Made by a program: the position numbers and the translations under genes. From Caballeronia sordidicola (lineage in GTDB: Bacteria > Pseudomonadota > Gammaproteobacteria > Burkholderiales > Burkholderiaceae): 64,000 nt of DNA. This document shows positions 10,091 through 19,945 of the stretch, piece by piece. Under the pieces are notes generated by a model, which was not told where the DNA came from, ran no database searches, and was given only the letters and a program-made list of their open reading frames with translations. Position 1 is the stretch's first letter; every line of letters begins with the position of its first letter. Location: assembly GCF_002220365.1 (NCBI RefSeq), contig NZ_MTHB01000076.1:55898-119897 (forward strand). The letters run 5' to 3'.

Positions 10091-10515
10091 GGATTCTCGT
10101 GCGCTTGCAATAATTGACTGTGCAAGATTATAGGATCAGATAGTTGACTCGACAAGTACCTGGGCCGGCGTGTTAAGAGTCTTCTTAATTCGATGTTGCT
10201 GGCGATTCGGTGGTCACGGTGTTGTTATTTTGAGATTCGCACGAGGCCCGCTGGGGCGTGACGGCAGGTGTTGACGCCGGTTTTCTGCCGTCTTGAAATA
10301 GGAAAACGCTTCCGGGTTATGTCCTATTGCACGTCAGGGAGGAAGAGGACACGCCGGCGTGTTACACTCTCGGGTTCCCATCGCGCCGAGTGCGGGGGGC
10401 GTGGAGGTTTCTTTCTGAGTTGACTTAATAAGTTGACTTTTAGGGTTGACCCCGCGGCCTGCTGCTTGCACCCACCCACGGCGCTCAACTGTATGTACAA
10501 GCTCCTCAGCCTCCT
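10091..10515. other. Intergenic region between divergent marR and typA
   Basis: The left part holds the marR promoter and operators. The right part is the typA leader. In it, three TTGAC pentamers stand at an exact 13-bp period (10420, 10433, 10446), about 65-95 bp before the typA start. I see no convincing -10 element at a proper distance from any of them and no hairpin with a T run. No gene is visible. Confidence 0.6.
10104..10155 (-). promoter_or_regulatory. Promoter and candidate MarR operators of the efflux operon
   Basis: On the minus strand a -35 TTGTCG (10150-10155) and a perfect -10 TATAAT (10127-10132) are separated by exactly 17 bp. The sites TTGACTGTGCAA (10114-10125) and TTGACTCGACAA (10144-10155), each with a TTG-N6-CAA frame, lie 30 bp apart in direct orientation. 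One overlaps the -35 and the other lies just downstream of the -10. An inverted repeat CTTGCA-N11-TGCAAG (10104-10109/10121-10126) overlaps the second. This arrangement would let the regulator block its own promoter. Confidence 0.65.
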
Positions 10516-12342
<1,827 letters not shown>

Positions 12343-12390
12343 GGTATTGTCGGGAAGATTGTTCCTGACACCAATACTGCGTGCATGAGA

Positions 12391-12426
12391 AAAGCCGTTC
12401 CGGGCATGGCCAGGAACGGCTTTTTT
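12391..12426 (+). terminator. typA intrinsic terminator
   Basis: AAAGCCGTTCC (12391-12401) pairs with GGAACGGCTTT (12413-12423) and is followed by T residues. A decayed counterpart lies after the typA relic at 15192-15223. Confidence 0.85.
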
Positions 12427-12692
12427 ATGTGCGCGCACCTTAGGCGCAATCTTGTTGGGGCAACATCTCTTTGATTTGTTGACGGCAACGGGCGAGGCGT
12501 AGTCTGTGTGAGGTGAGCGTCGGGAGAAAGTGAGCGAACGGTCGCCAGTTGGTGACGCGGCGCAGACCTGTTCACCAGGGTGCTGACGATCGTCGACTTC
12601 GCCCGTCTTGCTGTTCACGGACTTTCGGAACCACGGCCTCCCGCGTCGCCCGGTGCGAACTCGCATGCCCATCAACCTGATACCGAAAATTG
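12427..12692. other. Spacer between the typA terminator and the 3' end of the double C58 protease gene
   Basis: I see no convincing gene, terminator or repeat here. Short open frames in it are antisense or extend from neighbours. It is the left boundary zone of the accessory insertion that begins after typA. Confidence 0.5.
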
Positions 12693-14666
12693 TCACGGAG
12701 TTGCGCCTTGAATTGGAGGGGGCGGGCTTCGTTTTTTCATCTCATCATGAGGATAAGGCGCGGGCTGCAAGAATCCCGGGGGCTCGGGCATGTCAACGGC
12801 CGGAGGGACCATGGCTGGAGCGAGCTGCCGATGCCTACCGTCCCAAACGGGCGGATTATAGAAAATGGCACGCTCTGGCGTAGCGAGGGACCCATTTGCT
12901 GAATATGCCGTATGCATATAATTTCGCAATGCGGTGTTCATAAGGCTTGCCGTATCGTATTGGAACGCACCATTGTTCGGGTCGAAGATCATGTAACGAT
13001 GCGGGGGCGCAGTTCCGTCGGGAGCCGGCACGTCGGGATTCCTCTGGATCAAAAGCGCATGACCGCCATCCCTCGGGCTCCCCGCACCGCCGCTTTGAAT
13101 GCCGATGCCCACGAATACCATCCCTCCCGGAGGCATCGCGTTCAGGTTATCCGTGAGCCTGCGCAGGCTATCCTCTCGCGATAATCTATCCAAAGGCATA
13201 TCTATGGACTGAACGTAGCTCCGTAGTGCGAGCGCCATGTCCTTATTTTGAAATCCCGCGATATAGTCGAAAACCCCAGACTCTCTCGCTGCGTCGCGCG
13301 TGCTCATATCGGTGATCATGCTGAGGACTGCCGATGAAACCGTTTCTCTGGGGCTGTTGCTGTAATTTCGGTCGATGCGACGTATTGCTTCGCGAACGAT
13401 ACCGTCGCACGTTCCTCTTCCATTCTTACCCCTGGTTTCTCTGCGCGTGGCTTGATCGAATGACATAAATGCCGACGAACCGTCTTTGAGGGCCTCGCCG
13501 CCCCGGCATTCTCGAAATTCCGATGTCACACACGAGCCCAGCACGCCGCCGCGCTTTTCCCGGTCAGCGTTGGGGTCCTGGTTGCCGGTCTTAGCCTGGG
13601 AGCGGTCAGGTCCGCCATACCGGTGATTCTTCAATTCCGGAGGCTCGAGAGTATTGGTGTCGACACGGCCAGGCACGCTTGTTGTTTGGGGCAGTGACGC
13701 CCAAGCCCGTGAACTGGGTGGCGTAAAGAACTGGATCGTGTGCGGCGTCGCAATGTCTCCGTCCTCTGTATAGGCGGACTTCATGTAGTCGCGCAAGGAG
13801 CTTTGCATCTTTTCCAGGCTGTTATAGGTGAACGCACCATTATTCGGGTCGAAGATCGTGTACCGATCCCGCGAGCCGGCCCTTCCATCCGCCGGAAGAT
13901 GCTGTAGCAGCAGCGCGTGGCCGCTAGTCGCTGGACCGGTTACATCACGGTGTCGAATGCCTATGTCAATGTACGCGAGGCCGCCCCTGGACATAAAGGA
14001 CAGGCTGTCCATCAGGCCGTCTGTGGCCTCCGCGTGCGACGTTCTGCCGTACGGATTCAGATCCGCGTCCGAGGACTCGCGGTAGTTCCTCAGTGCCAGG
14101 GAGCCCGGATTGCTCTGGAATCCCTGGATTCGGCCGTAAATGTTGGTCTGGTCTGAGCGGCCGCTGCTCATCTCGCTCCTCATGCTGGTGGCAACCGATC
14201 GCAAATTTGATGCTTTGCGTCCGTAATTGCGGTCAACGCGACGCAGTGCTTCGCGGACAATGCCTTCGCAAGTTCCACGTCCGTCATTGCCTGCTGTCTC
14301 TTTGTGGTCGAATTGATCGAATCGCACGTACGAGGACGCGTTCGCTTCGAGCGCTTCGCCGCCGCGACATTCACGAAAAGCCGACTTCTCGCATGCGCCC
14401 GGCGCGACGCCGGGCTCTTCCCTAGGGAGGGTGTCGTTGGGGTGTGACAAGTTTGCCCGAACATAAGACGAGGTGCGACCGATCGGGTCGAGATCCCGTT
14501 TAGACAACCCGTCATTCAGCTCCGGCGCGAATTGGGCAGAGGTACGGGCCTCCGGAAAAATCTTTGGCTGAGCGGGCGGAGGGTTCACGGCCGGCGCTTG
14601 GTCGGCAAGCGTGTCTGGCGCTATGGTCCGCGCGGATGCACTCGAGTATTGGGTCGTGACTTCCAT
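12693..14666 (-). CDS. Putative secreted effector with two tandem YopT/AvrPphB-like C58 cysteine protease modules
   Basis: I start it at the ATG at 14664-14666, which has GGAG six bases upstream and matches the start of the single-domain paralogue; the product is 657 residues. It contains two homologous modules, about residues 85-320 and 370-610. Each has the C58 triad: GTC (Cys133, Cys420) in GTCEGIVREALRR/GTCDGIVREAIRR, GHALL (His250, His536) and IFDPNNGAF (Asp273, Asp562). Each module is preceded by a conserved C-x7-C leader ending in FREC and RGGEAL. The N-terminus is rich in Ser, Thr, Ala and Pro with no Sec signal, as in type III effectors. C58 enzymes such as YopT and AvrPphB cleave host proteins; the substrate here is unknown. 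No secretion apparatus for it lies in the window. Codon use is more mixed than in typA or odhA. Confidence 0.72.
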   Translation of the reverse strand: MEVTTQYSSASARTIAPDTLADQAPAVNPPPAQPKIFPEARTSAQFAPELNDGLSKRDLDPIGRTSSYVRANLSHPNDTLPREEPGVAPGACEKSAFRECRGGEALEANASSYVRFDQFDHKETAGNDGRGTCEGIVREALRRVDRNYGRKASNLRSVATSMRSEMSSGRSDQTNIYGRIQGFQSNPGSLALRNYRESSDADLNPYGRTSHAEATDGLMDSLSFMSRGGLAYIDIGIRHRDVTGPATSGHALLLQHLPADGRAGSRDRYTIFDPNNGAFTYNSLEKMQSSLRDYMKSAYTEDGDIATPHTIQFFTPPSSRAWASLPQTTSVPGRVDTNTLEPPELKNHRYGGPDRSQAKTGNQDPNADREKRGGVLGSCVTSEFRECRGGEALKDGSSAFMSFDQATRRETRGKNGRGTCDGIVREAIRRIDRNYSNSPRETVSSAVLSMITDMSTRDAARESGVFDYIAGFQNKDMALALRSYVQSIDMPLDRLSREDSLRRLTDNLNAMPPGGMVFVGIGIQSGGAGSPRDGGHALLIQRNPDVPAPDGTAPPHRYMIFDPNNGAFQYDTASLMNTALRNYMHTAYSANGSLATPERAIFYNPPVWDGRHRQLAPAMVPPAVDMPEPPGFLQPAPYPHDEMKKRSPPPPIQGATP

Positions 14667-14734
14667 TTTCTGCTCCATTGTGGGCGTTTTAAAAGGCGTG
14701 AGATCGGACAAGCGCGCCAATACACAGCGGCATT

Positions 14735-14832
14735 GGCAATCTGCGCCGCTGGGCGCCAACGCCGGAACCGCATTGCGTACCTTCAGTGTGTGGAAAATCG
14801 TGCGAGCGAGGTGTTGAATAGATATGCGCGGC
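14735..14832 (-). promoter_or_regulatory. Conserved block upstream of the double C58 protease gene
   Basis: This segment aligns with 16461-16560, upstream of the single C58 gene, in the same position relative to the start (about 70-165 bp upstream). Shared stretches include, read on the plus strand, GCCGGAACCG, GGTGTTG and GATATG. Since it is non-coding, conservation suggests a common promoter or regulator site, or a recent shared duplication. Confidence 0.5.
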
Positions 14833-14905
14833 CGTGTGCCTGCTATCTGGACTATCTGTTATGCGCTATGCCTCCCGGCACTCGGAAAAAGGTGAGCGTA
14901 AGCCC

Positions 14906-15126
14906 GTCGTCAACCCGATCAGGGGCAAGACGCTGACCAACGTGTGTTCGTCGGGTACAGACGAAGCGATGCGCCTCGTGCCGTGGGGCAAGATGGTGCT
15001 GGAATATTCGGTTGAGCTCATCGACGACGAACCGGTCGATGTCACGCCGCAATCCATTCGTCTGCCCAAGCGCTCCCTGAAGGAACACGAGCGATGAGGC
15101 GTGAGCCGCGAAGGCGCGGTGGGTTA
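14906..15126 (+). pseudogene. Relic of the typA 3' end
   Basis: The plus-strand frame encodes VVNPIRGKTLTNV, SSGTDEA and VTPQSIRLPKRSLKEHER, which match TypA residues about 535-598 with many substitutions and a one-codon deletion. A TGA ends the frame after HER, but nucleotide similarity to typA continues to its stop codon and to a decayed copy of its terminator. No start or GTPase domain is present. The divergence from the intact typA next door indicates either an old duplication or a typA end imported from another species. Confidence 0.8.
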
Positions 15127-15191
15127 AGCCCGGATAGCAAGCGTGCGTGGTTGGGAGCACTGTGCCTGACTTTCACGCCGCACGCATGACG

Positions 15192-15223
15192 AAGAAGCCG
15201 TTCGGGGAACGCCCGGAACGGCT
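15192..15223 (+). repeat. Decayed copy of the typA terminator hairpin
   Basis: GAAGCCGTTC (15192-15201) pairs with GAACGGCTTC (15214-15223). Sequence resembles the typA terminator at 12391 but the T run is lost. It marks the right end of the typA-derived segment. Confidence 0.65.
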
Positions 15224-15311
15224 TCATTACTTAGCGGCTCATTTACTTAGCGGCTCATGCCGATTTCTTTAACTGGTCATCGCCTTGGATCTGTCGGCTG
15301 CGGGGGTTTTG

Positions 15312-16406
15312 CTAATGCTCATCATGAGGAGGCCTGGGCGCACCTCCCGCGAGGCCACCTTCTGGGAACCGCGGCTCAGGCAGTACAACTACCGGCGGGA
15401 CCAGAATGGGCGCGGGCGGAGTAGGTCCAACGGTTGAACTGCGTGGATTAAACGTCATGACGCGGTCCGGCGTGACGACGTCGCCAATCTCCAAGTAAGC
15501 AGTATCCAGATAATTCCGCATCGCGGTGTTCATCCGTTCCGTCGAATTGTAATTAAATGAACCGTTGTTCGGGTCGAAGATGGCATATCGATGCTGGATC
15601 GAGCTACCACTGGAATCCACCTGATCCGTGAGGCGTTGGACCAGCAACGCGTGGCCTGCAGTCCCCTGGGCCGCCGCGCCGGTGAGTCGGATGTTTAAGC
15701 CGACGAAGGCAAGCGCGCCCTGAGGCAACTCGTTCAGGGTTCGCATCAGCTTTTCCACGCTATCTTTTCTCGACGCCGAGCCCCCTGAAGTCAATTCTGT
15801 GTTTTTGTCCTGGATGTAATTTTCAAATACGAGCGCGGACCGGGTGCTCTGAAACGCGTTGATCTTGGCGAATAGCGCGGTTTTTGTCTCACGATCGCCC
15901 GTGCGCATATCGTGATCCATGCCGGTGACCGCCGATGTCAGATCGATCGGTTGAGGTTGGCCATACGCGCGGTCGATGCGACGCATTGCCTCGCGTACGA
16001 GGCCTTGGCAGGTTCCTTTTCCCTCATCGCCGCGAGTCTCCTTGCGGTCGTTCTGATCGAACGGCACATACGTTTCAGCGCCGTCTTTGAGAGCGCCACC
16101 GCCGCGACATTCCCGAAATTCCCCTGACATGCATTTTCCGAGTGCGGAGCCGCGCTTTTCCCGGCTTTGAGACTGGTCGACGCTCGCGAAGCGTTCTGTA
16201 GTGTTGCGCGCGGAGCGCTCGACCGTATTGCGCGGCGCAACAAACGACGGGTTACTTGCCGTCATGCCTGAGCGGTCGGTGAACCCGTCTGAGGCAAAAA
16301 TCCGTGGCCCGACTGGCGGCTCGTTCGTAGAAAGGAAGGCGTCGTCGGATGTCGCGGGGAGCGCGGTTTGTAGAGACGTGGCGGTGTACCGAGTACTAAG
16401 TTCCAT
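15312..16406 (-). CDS. Putative secreted effector, single YopT/AvrPphB-like C58 cysteine protease
   Basis: I choose the ATG at 16404-16406 (AGGA seven bases upstream; aligned with the paralogue), giving 364 residues. The triad is complete: Cys133 in KGTCQGLVREAMRRID, His252 in AGHALLVQRL and Asp278 in AIFDPNNGSF. The leader GKCMSGEFREC-RGG (Cys92, Cys100) matches both modules of the neighbouring two-domain protein. The N-terminal 80 residues are Ser/Thr-rich without a Sec signal; the C-terminus is Pro-rich. It is a paralogue of the 12693-14666 gene, lies on the same strand and has a conserved upstream block. Type III delivery is inference from the family. Confidence 0.72.
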   Translation of the reverse strand: MELSTRYTATSLQTALPATSDDAFLSTNEPPVGPRIFASDGFTDRSGMTASNPSFVAPRNTVERSARNTTERFASVDQSQSREKRGSALGKCMSGEFRECRGGGALKDGAETYVPFDQNDRKETRGDEGKGTCQGLVREAMRRIDRAYGQPQPIDLTSAVTGMDHDMRTGDRETKTALFAKINAFQSTRSALVFENYIQDKNTELTSGGSASRKDSVEKLMRTLNELPQGALAFVGLNIRLTGAAAQGTAGHALLVQRLTDQVDSSGSSIQHRYAIFDPNNGSFNYNSTERMNTAMRNYLDTAYLEIGDVVTPDRVMTFNPRSSTVGPTPPAPILVPPVVVLPEPRFPEGGLAGGAPRPPHDEH

Positions 16407-16460
16407 TGTGGTTCCTGTGGGAGTCATAGAACGAACGACGTACTGATCCGCGGCGCTCAC

Positions 16461-16560
16461 GGCAATCCGCGCCTTTTGAGCGCTGACGCCGGAACCGGAT
16501 CGCGTGCATTGAGTGTGCGGGCAATCTCGTGAGCGGGGTGTTGCATGGATATGACCGGAC
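16461..16560 (-). promoter_or_regulatory. Conserved block upstream of the single C58 protease gene
   Basis: Counterpart of 14735-14832; see that entry. Read on the minus strand, both begin with CATATC and end in a GGTTCCGGC core. I looked for HrpL-type and TTCG-N16-TTCG sites and found no clean match. Confidence 0.5.
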
Positions 16561-16869
16561 CAACGCGGCTGGCCGGCTGAGTGAGTAAGTCAACGCTCTT
16601 GAACTGGCGCCTGGCCGCGATCTCGTCACGCGGAAACAAGCGCTGCAAAGACGCTCGCAACAGACCGGAAAGCCTGCCGGACAAGGTTCCAGGCCGCGAC
16701 CATCAGCGCGTGGACAGACTGATCTATGCTATGCTAGTGGATGCATTGCCAGTTTTAGGTCCTTCCAAGCAGACTTGATTCGCGCAATCCGCTAAACGGT
16801 CAGGCCGTGTTGCGGAAGGTTGAGTAACCCGCTATTTCTCGAGAAACTCGAAGAAAGGTGAGCGTAAAA
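16561..16869. other. Leader region of odhA
   Basis: Non-coding stretch between the C58 gene's upstream block and odhA. AAAGGTG just before the odhA ATG is the ribosome binding site. I could not identify a convincing -35/-10 pair. Confidence 0.45.
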
Positions 16870-19728
16870 ATGATGAAGAATTCCCAGCTGAACTCCTATT
16901 TGTTCGGCGGTAATGCCCCGTATGTCGAAGAACAATACGAGGCATATCTCGATAATCCCGCGTCAGTGCCCGAGACCTGGCGTACCTATTTCGATGCGTT
17001 GCAAAACGTACCTGCATCGGATGGGACGAATCACAACGACGTGGCCCACGGCCCGATCGTCGAATCATTCGCTCAACGCGCGAAATCGAACGGCTTCGTG
17101 CCGCGCGAAAGCAGTGGTGATCTGGCGACCGCGCGCAAGCAGGTCTACGTCCAGTCGCTGATTGGCGCCTACCGTTTCCTCGGCTCGCAATGGGCCAACC
17201 TCGATCCGCTGAAGCGCCGCGAGCGCCCGGCCATTCCTGAGCTCGAACCGGCGTTCTACGACTTCACTGAAGCCGACATGGATCAGATGTTCCATGCGCA
17301 GAACCTGTATTTCGGCTTCGAACAGGCATCGCTGCGCGAGATCGTGAAGGCATTGCGTGACACATACTGTGGCACGATCGGCGCCGAGTTCATGTACATC
17401 AGCGATCCGGAACAGAAGCGCTGGTGGAAAGAGAAGCTCGAATCGATTCGCTCCACCCCGAATTTCTCCCCCGACAAGAAAAAGCACATTCTTCAGCGCC
17501 TGACGGCGTCGGAAGGGCTTGAGCGTTTTCTGCACACCAAGTACGTCGGTCAGAAGCGTTTCTCGCTGGAAGGCGGCGAAAGCTTCATCGCGTCGATGGA
17601 CGAAGTCGTGCGTCACGCGGGCGCTGCGGGCGTGCAGGAAATCATCATCGGCATGGCTCACCGCGGGCGTCTGAACGTTCTCGTGAACACGCTGGGCAAG
17701 ATGCCGGCTGACCTGTTCGCCGAATTCGAAGGCAAGCACGTCGATGACCTGCCGGCCGGTGACGTGAAGTATCACAAGGGTTTCTCGTCGGACGTTTCAA
17801 CCGACGGCGGCCCGGTGCACCTGTCGCTCGCGTTCAACCCGTCGCACCTTGAAATCGTGAACCCGGTGGTCGAAGGCTCGGCGAAGGCACGGATGGATCG
17901 TCGCGGCGACGTGGACGGCCTGCAAGTGCTGCCGGTCCAGATTCACGGCGACGCGGCATTTGCCGGTCAGGGCGTGGTGATGGAAACGCTGAACCTCGCG
18001 CAAACGCGTGGTTACGGTACGCACGGCACGCTGCATATCGTCATCAACAACCAGATCGGCTTTACGACGTCCGACCCGCGCGACGCGCGCTCGACGCTGT
18101 ATTGCTCGGACGTGGCGAAGATGATCGAAGCGCCGGTGTTGCACGTGAACGGTGACGATCCTGAAGCGGTCGTGCTGTGCACGCAGTTGGCTATCGACTA
18201 CCGCATGCAGTTCCATAAGGACGTGGTTGTCGACATCATCTGTTTCCGCAAGCTGGGTCACAACGAGCAGGACACGCCGGCAGTTACGCAGCCGCTGATG
18301 TACAAGACGATTGCGAAACATCCGGGTACGCGCGCGCTGTACGCTGAAAAGCTGGTGCAGCAGAGCGTGATCACGGCGGAAGACGCTGACGGTTACGTGA
18401 AGGCGTATCGCCAGGCAATGGATGACGGTCATCACACGGTCGATCCGGTGCTCTCGAACTACAAGAGCAAGTACGCGGTGGACTGGGTCCCGTTCCTGAA
18501 CCGCAAGTGGACGGACGCTGCTGACACTGCCGTGCCGCTCGCAGAACTGAAGCGTCTCGCGGACCGCATCACCACGGTTCCCGATAACTTCAAGGTACAT
18601 CCGCTGGTCGAGCGCGTGATCAACGATCGTCGCGCGATGGGCCGTGGTGAAGCGAAGCTCGACTGGGGCATGGGCGAGCATCTGGCTTATGCGTCGCTGG
18701 TGGCATCGGGTTACGCGGTGCGTCTTACGGGCCAGGACTCGGGCCGTGGCACGTTCACGCACCGTCACGCTGTGCTGCACGATCAAAACCGCGAGCGCTG
18801 GAACGACGGTACATACATCCCGTTGCAGAACATTGCCGAAGGTCAGGCGAAGTTCACCGTGATCGACTCGGTGTTGTCGGAAGAAGCGGTGCTCGGTTTC
18901 GAGTACGGTTATTCGACCGCAGAACCGAACACGCTCGTCGCCTGGGAAGCGCAATTCGGCGACTTCGTGAACGGCGCGCAAGTCGTGATCGACCAGTTCA
19001 TCTCGTCGGGCGAAGTGAAGTGGGGCCGTGTGTCAGGTCTCACCATGCTCTTGCCGCACGGATATGAAGGTCAGGGTCCGGAGCACTCGTCGGCACGTAT
19101 CGAACGGTTCCTGCAGCTTTGCGCGGATCACAACATGCAAGTGGTCCAGCCGACCACGCCGGCGCAGATTTTCCATCTGTTGCGCCGTCAGATGATCCGT
19201 TTGTTCAGGAAGCCGCTGATCGTCGCTACGCCGAAGTCGCTGCTGCGTCACAAGGAAGCGGTGTCGGATCTGTCGGAACTGGCGAAGGGCTCGTTCCAGC
19301 CGATCATCGGCGAAGTGGATGGCACGATTGAGCCGAAGAAGGTCAAGCGCGTGATCGTATGTTCAGGTCGCGTGTATTACGACCTGGTGGCGCATCGCCG
19401 CGAAGCGAAGGCGAACGACGTCGCGATCCTCCGTATCGAGCAGTTGTATCCGTTCGCCCACAAACAGTTCGACGCGGAAATCAAGAAATACGAACACGCG
19501 ACCGAAGTGGTCTGGGCACAGGACGAGCCGCAGAACCAGGGCGCCTGGTTCTACGTCGAGCACCATCTGCGTGAAGGCATGCGTGAAGGACAGAAGCTGG
19601 CTTACAGCGGCCGTCCGGCATCGGCATCCCCGGCAGTCGGCTATTACGCGAAGCACTACGAGCAGCTGAAGGCGTTGATCGAAGGCGCGTTTGGCCGATT
19701 GAAGGGTGCGCAGACGATCTCGAAATAA
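16870..19728 (+). CDS. odhA: 2-oxoglutarate dehydrogenase E1 component
   Basis: Thiamine-diphosphate E1 enzyme that decarboxylates 2-oxoglutarate and transfers succinyl to the E2 lipoyl group in the TCA cycle. Chosen start is ATG at 16870 (AAAGGTG upstream; product 952 residues); an upstream GTG at 16858 overlaps the ribosome binding site. The N-terminal segment NSYLFGGNAPYVEEQYEAYL is the typical E1o E2-binding region. The ThDP site includes GMAHRGRLNVL and HIVINNQIGFTTS; the active-site region GQDSGRGTFTHRHAV and the C-terminal transketolase domain are intact. It heads the odhA-odhB-lpdA cluster. Confidence 0.97.
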   Translation: MMKNSQLNSYLFGGNAPYVEEQYEAYLDNPASVPETWRTYFDALQNVPASDGTNHNDVAHGPIVESFAQRAKSNGFVPRESSGDLATARKQVYVQSLIGAYRFLGSQWANLDPLKRRERPAIPELEPAFYDFTEADMDQMFHAQNLYFGFEQASLREIVKALRDTYCGTIGAEFMYISDPEQKRWWKEKLESIRSTPNFSPDKKKHILQRLTASEGLERFLHTKYVGQKRFSLEGGESFIASMDEVVRHAGAAGVQEIIIGMAHRGRLNVLVNTLGKMPADLFAEFEGKHVDDLPAGDVKYHKGFSSDVSTDGGPVHLSLAFNPSHLEIVNPVVEGSAKARMDRRGDVDGLQVLPVQIHGDAAFAGQGVVMETLNLAQTRGYGTHGTLHIVINNQIGFTTSDPRDARSTLYCSDVAKMIEAPVLHVNGDDPEAVVLCTQLAIDYRMQFHKDVVVDIICFRKLGHNEQDTPAVTQPLMYKTIAKHPGTRALYAEKLVQQSVITAEDADGYVKAYRQAMDDGHHTVDPVLSNYKSKYAVDWVPFLNRKWTDAADTAVPLAELKRLADRITTVPDNFKVHPLVERVINDRRAMGRGEAKLDWGMGEHLAYASLVASGYAVRLTGQDSGRGTFTHRHAVLHDQNRERWNDGTYIPLQNIAEGQAKFTVIDSVLSEEAVLGFEYGYSTAEPNTLVAWEAQFGDFVNGAQVVIDQFISSGEVKWGRVSGLTMLLPHGYEGQGPEHSSARIERFLQLCADHNMQVVQPTTPAQIFHLLRRQMIRLFRKPLIVATPKSLLRHKEAVSDLSELAKGSFQPIIGEVDGTIEPKKVKRVIVCSGRVYYDLVAHRREAKANDVAILRIEQLYPFAHKQFDAEIKKYEHATEVVWAQDEPQNQGAWFYVEHHLREGMREGQKLAYSGRPASASPAVGYYAKHYEQLKALIEGAFGRLKGAQTISK

Positions 19729-19737
19729 CGGCTGTGA

Positions 19738-19773
19738 CCGGGGAGCGCCGCTGCTGGCGGCTCCCCGGTTTTT
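19738..19773 (+). terminator. Terminator after odhA
   Basis: A GC-rich hairpin whose outer arms are CCGGGGAGC and GCTCCCCGG, followed by TTTTT (19769-19773). It lies before odhB, so E1 and E2/E3 transcription may be partly uncoupled. Confidence 0.75.
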
Positions 19774-19945
19774 CATGCGCTGTCCTGTGATTCGAGTTTC
19801 GATTTTGAACGTGGAATGCACAAGCAGCGCTCACCATTGATTGGTTAGACGCGCTGCATTTACACGTTCTGGTCATCCAGGAATTGACGGCGTCGAACTT
19901 TCCAAGAATTGACGTTGTACCCAGATACATTCAGGAAAAAACATA

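Noticed and set aside
14735..14832. HrpL-type (GGAACC-N16-CCACNNA) or TTCG-N16-TTCG boxes upstream of the C58 genes
   Set aside because: GGAACC occurs on the wrong strand relative to the genes, and no paired TTCG sites at the right spacing were found.
16858..16869. GTG start for odhA
   Set aside because: It is part of the Shine-Dalgarno region AAAGGTG; the ATG at 16870 gives the standard N-terminus.
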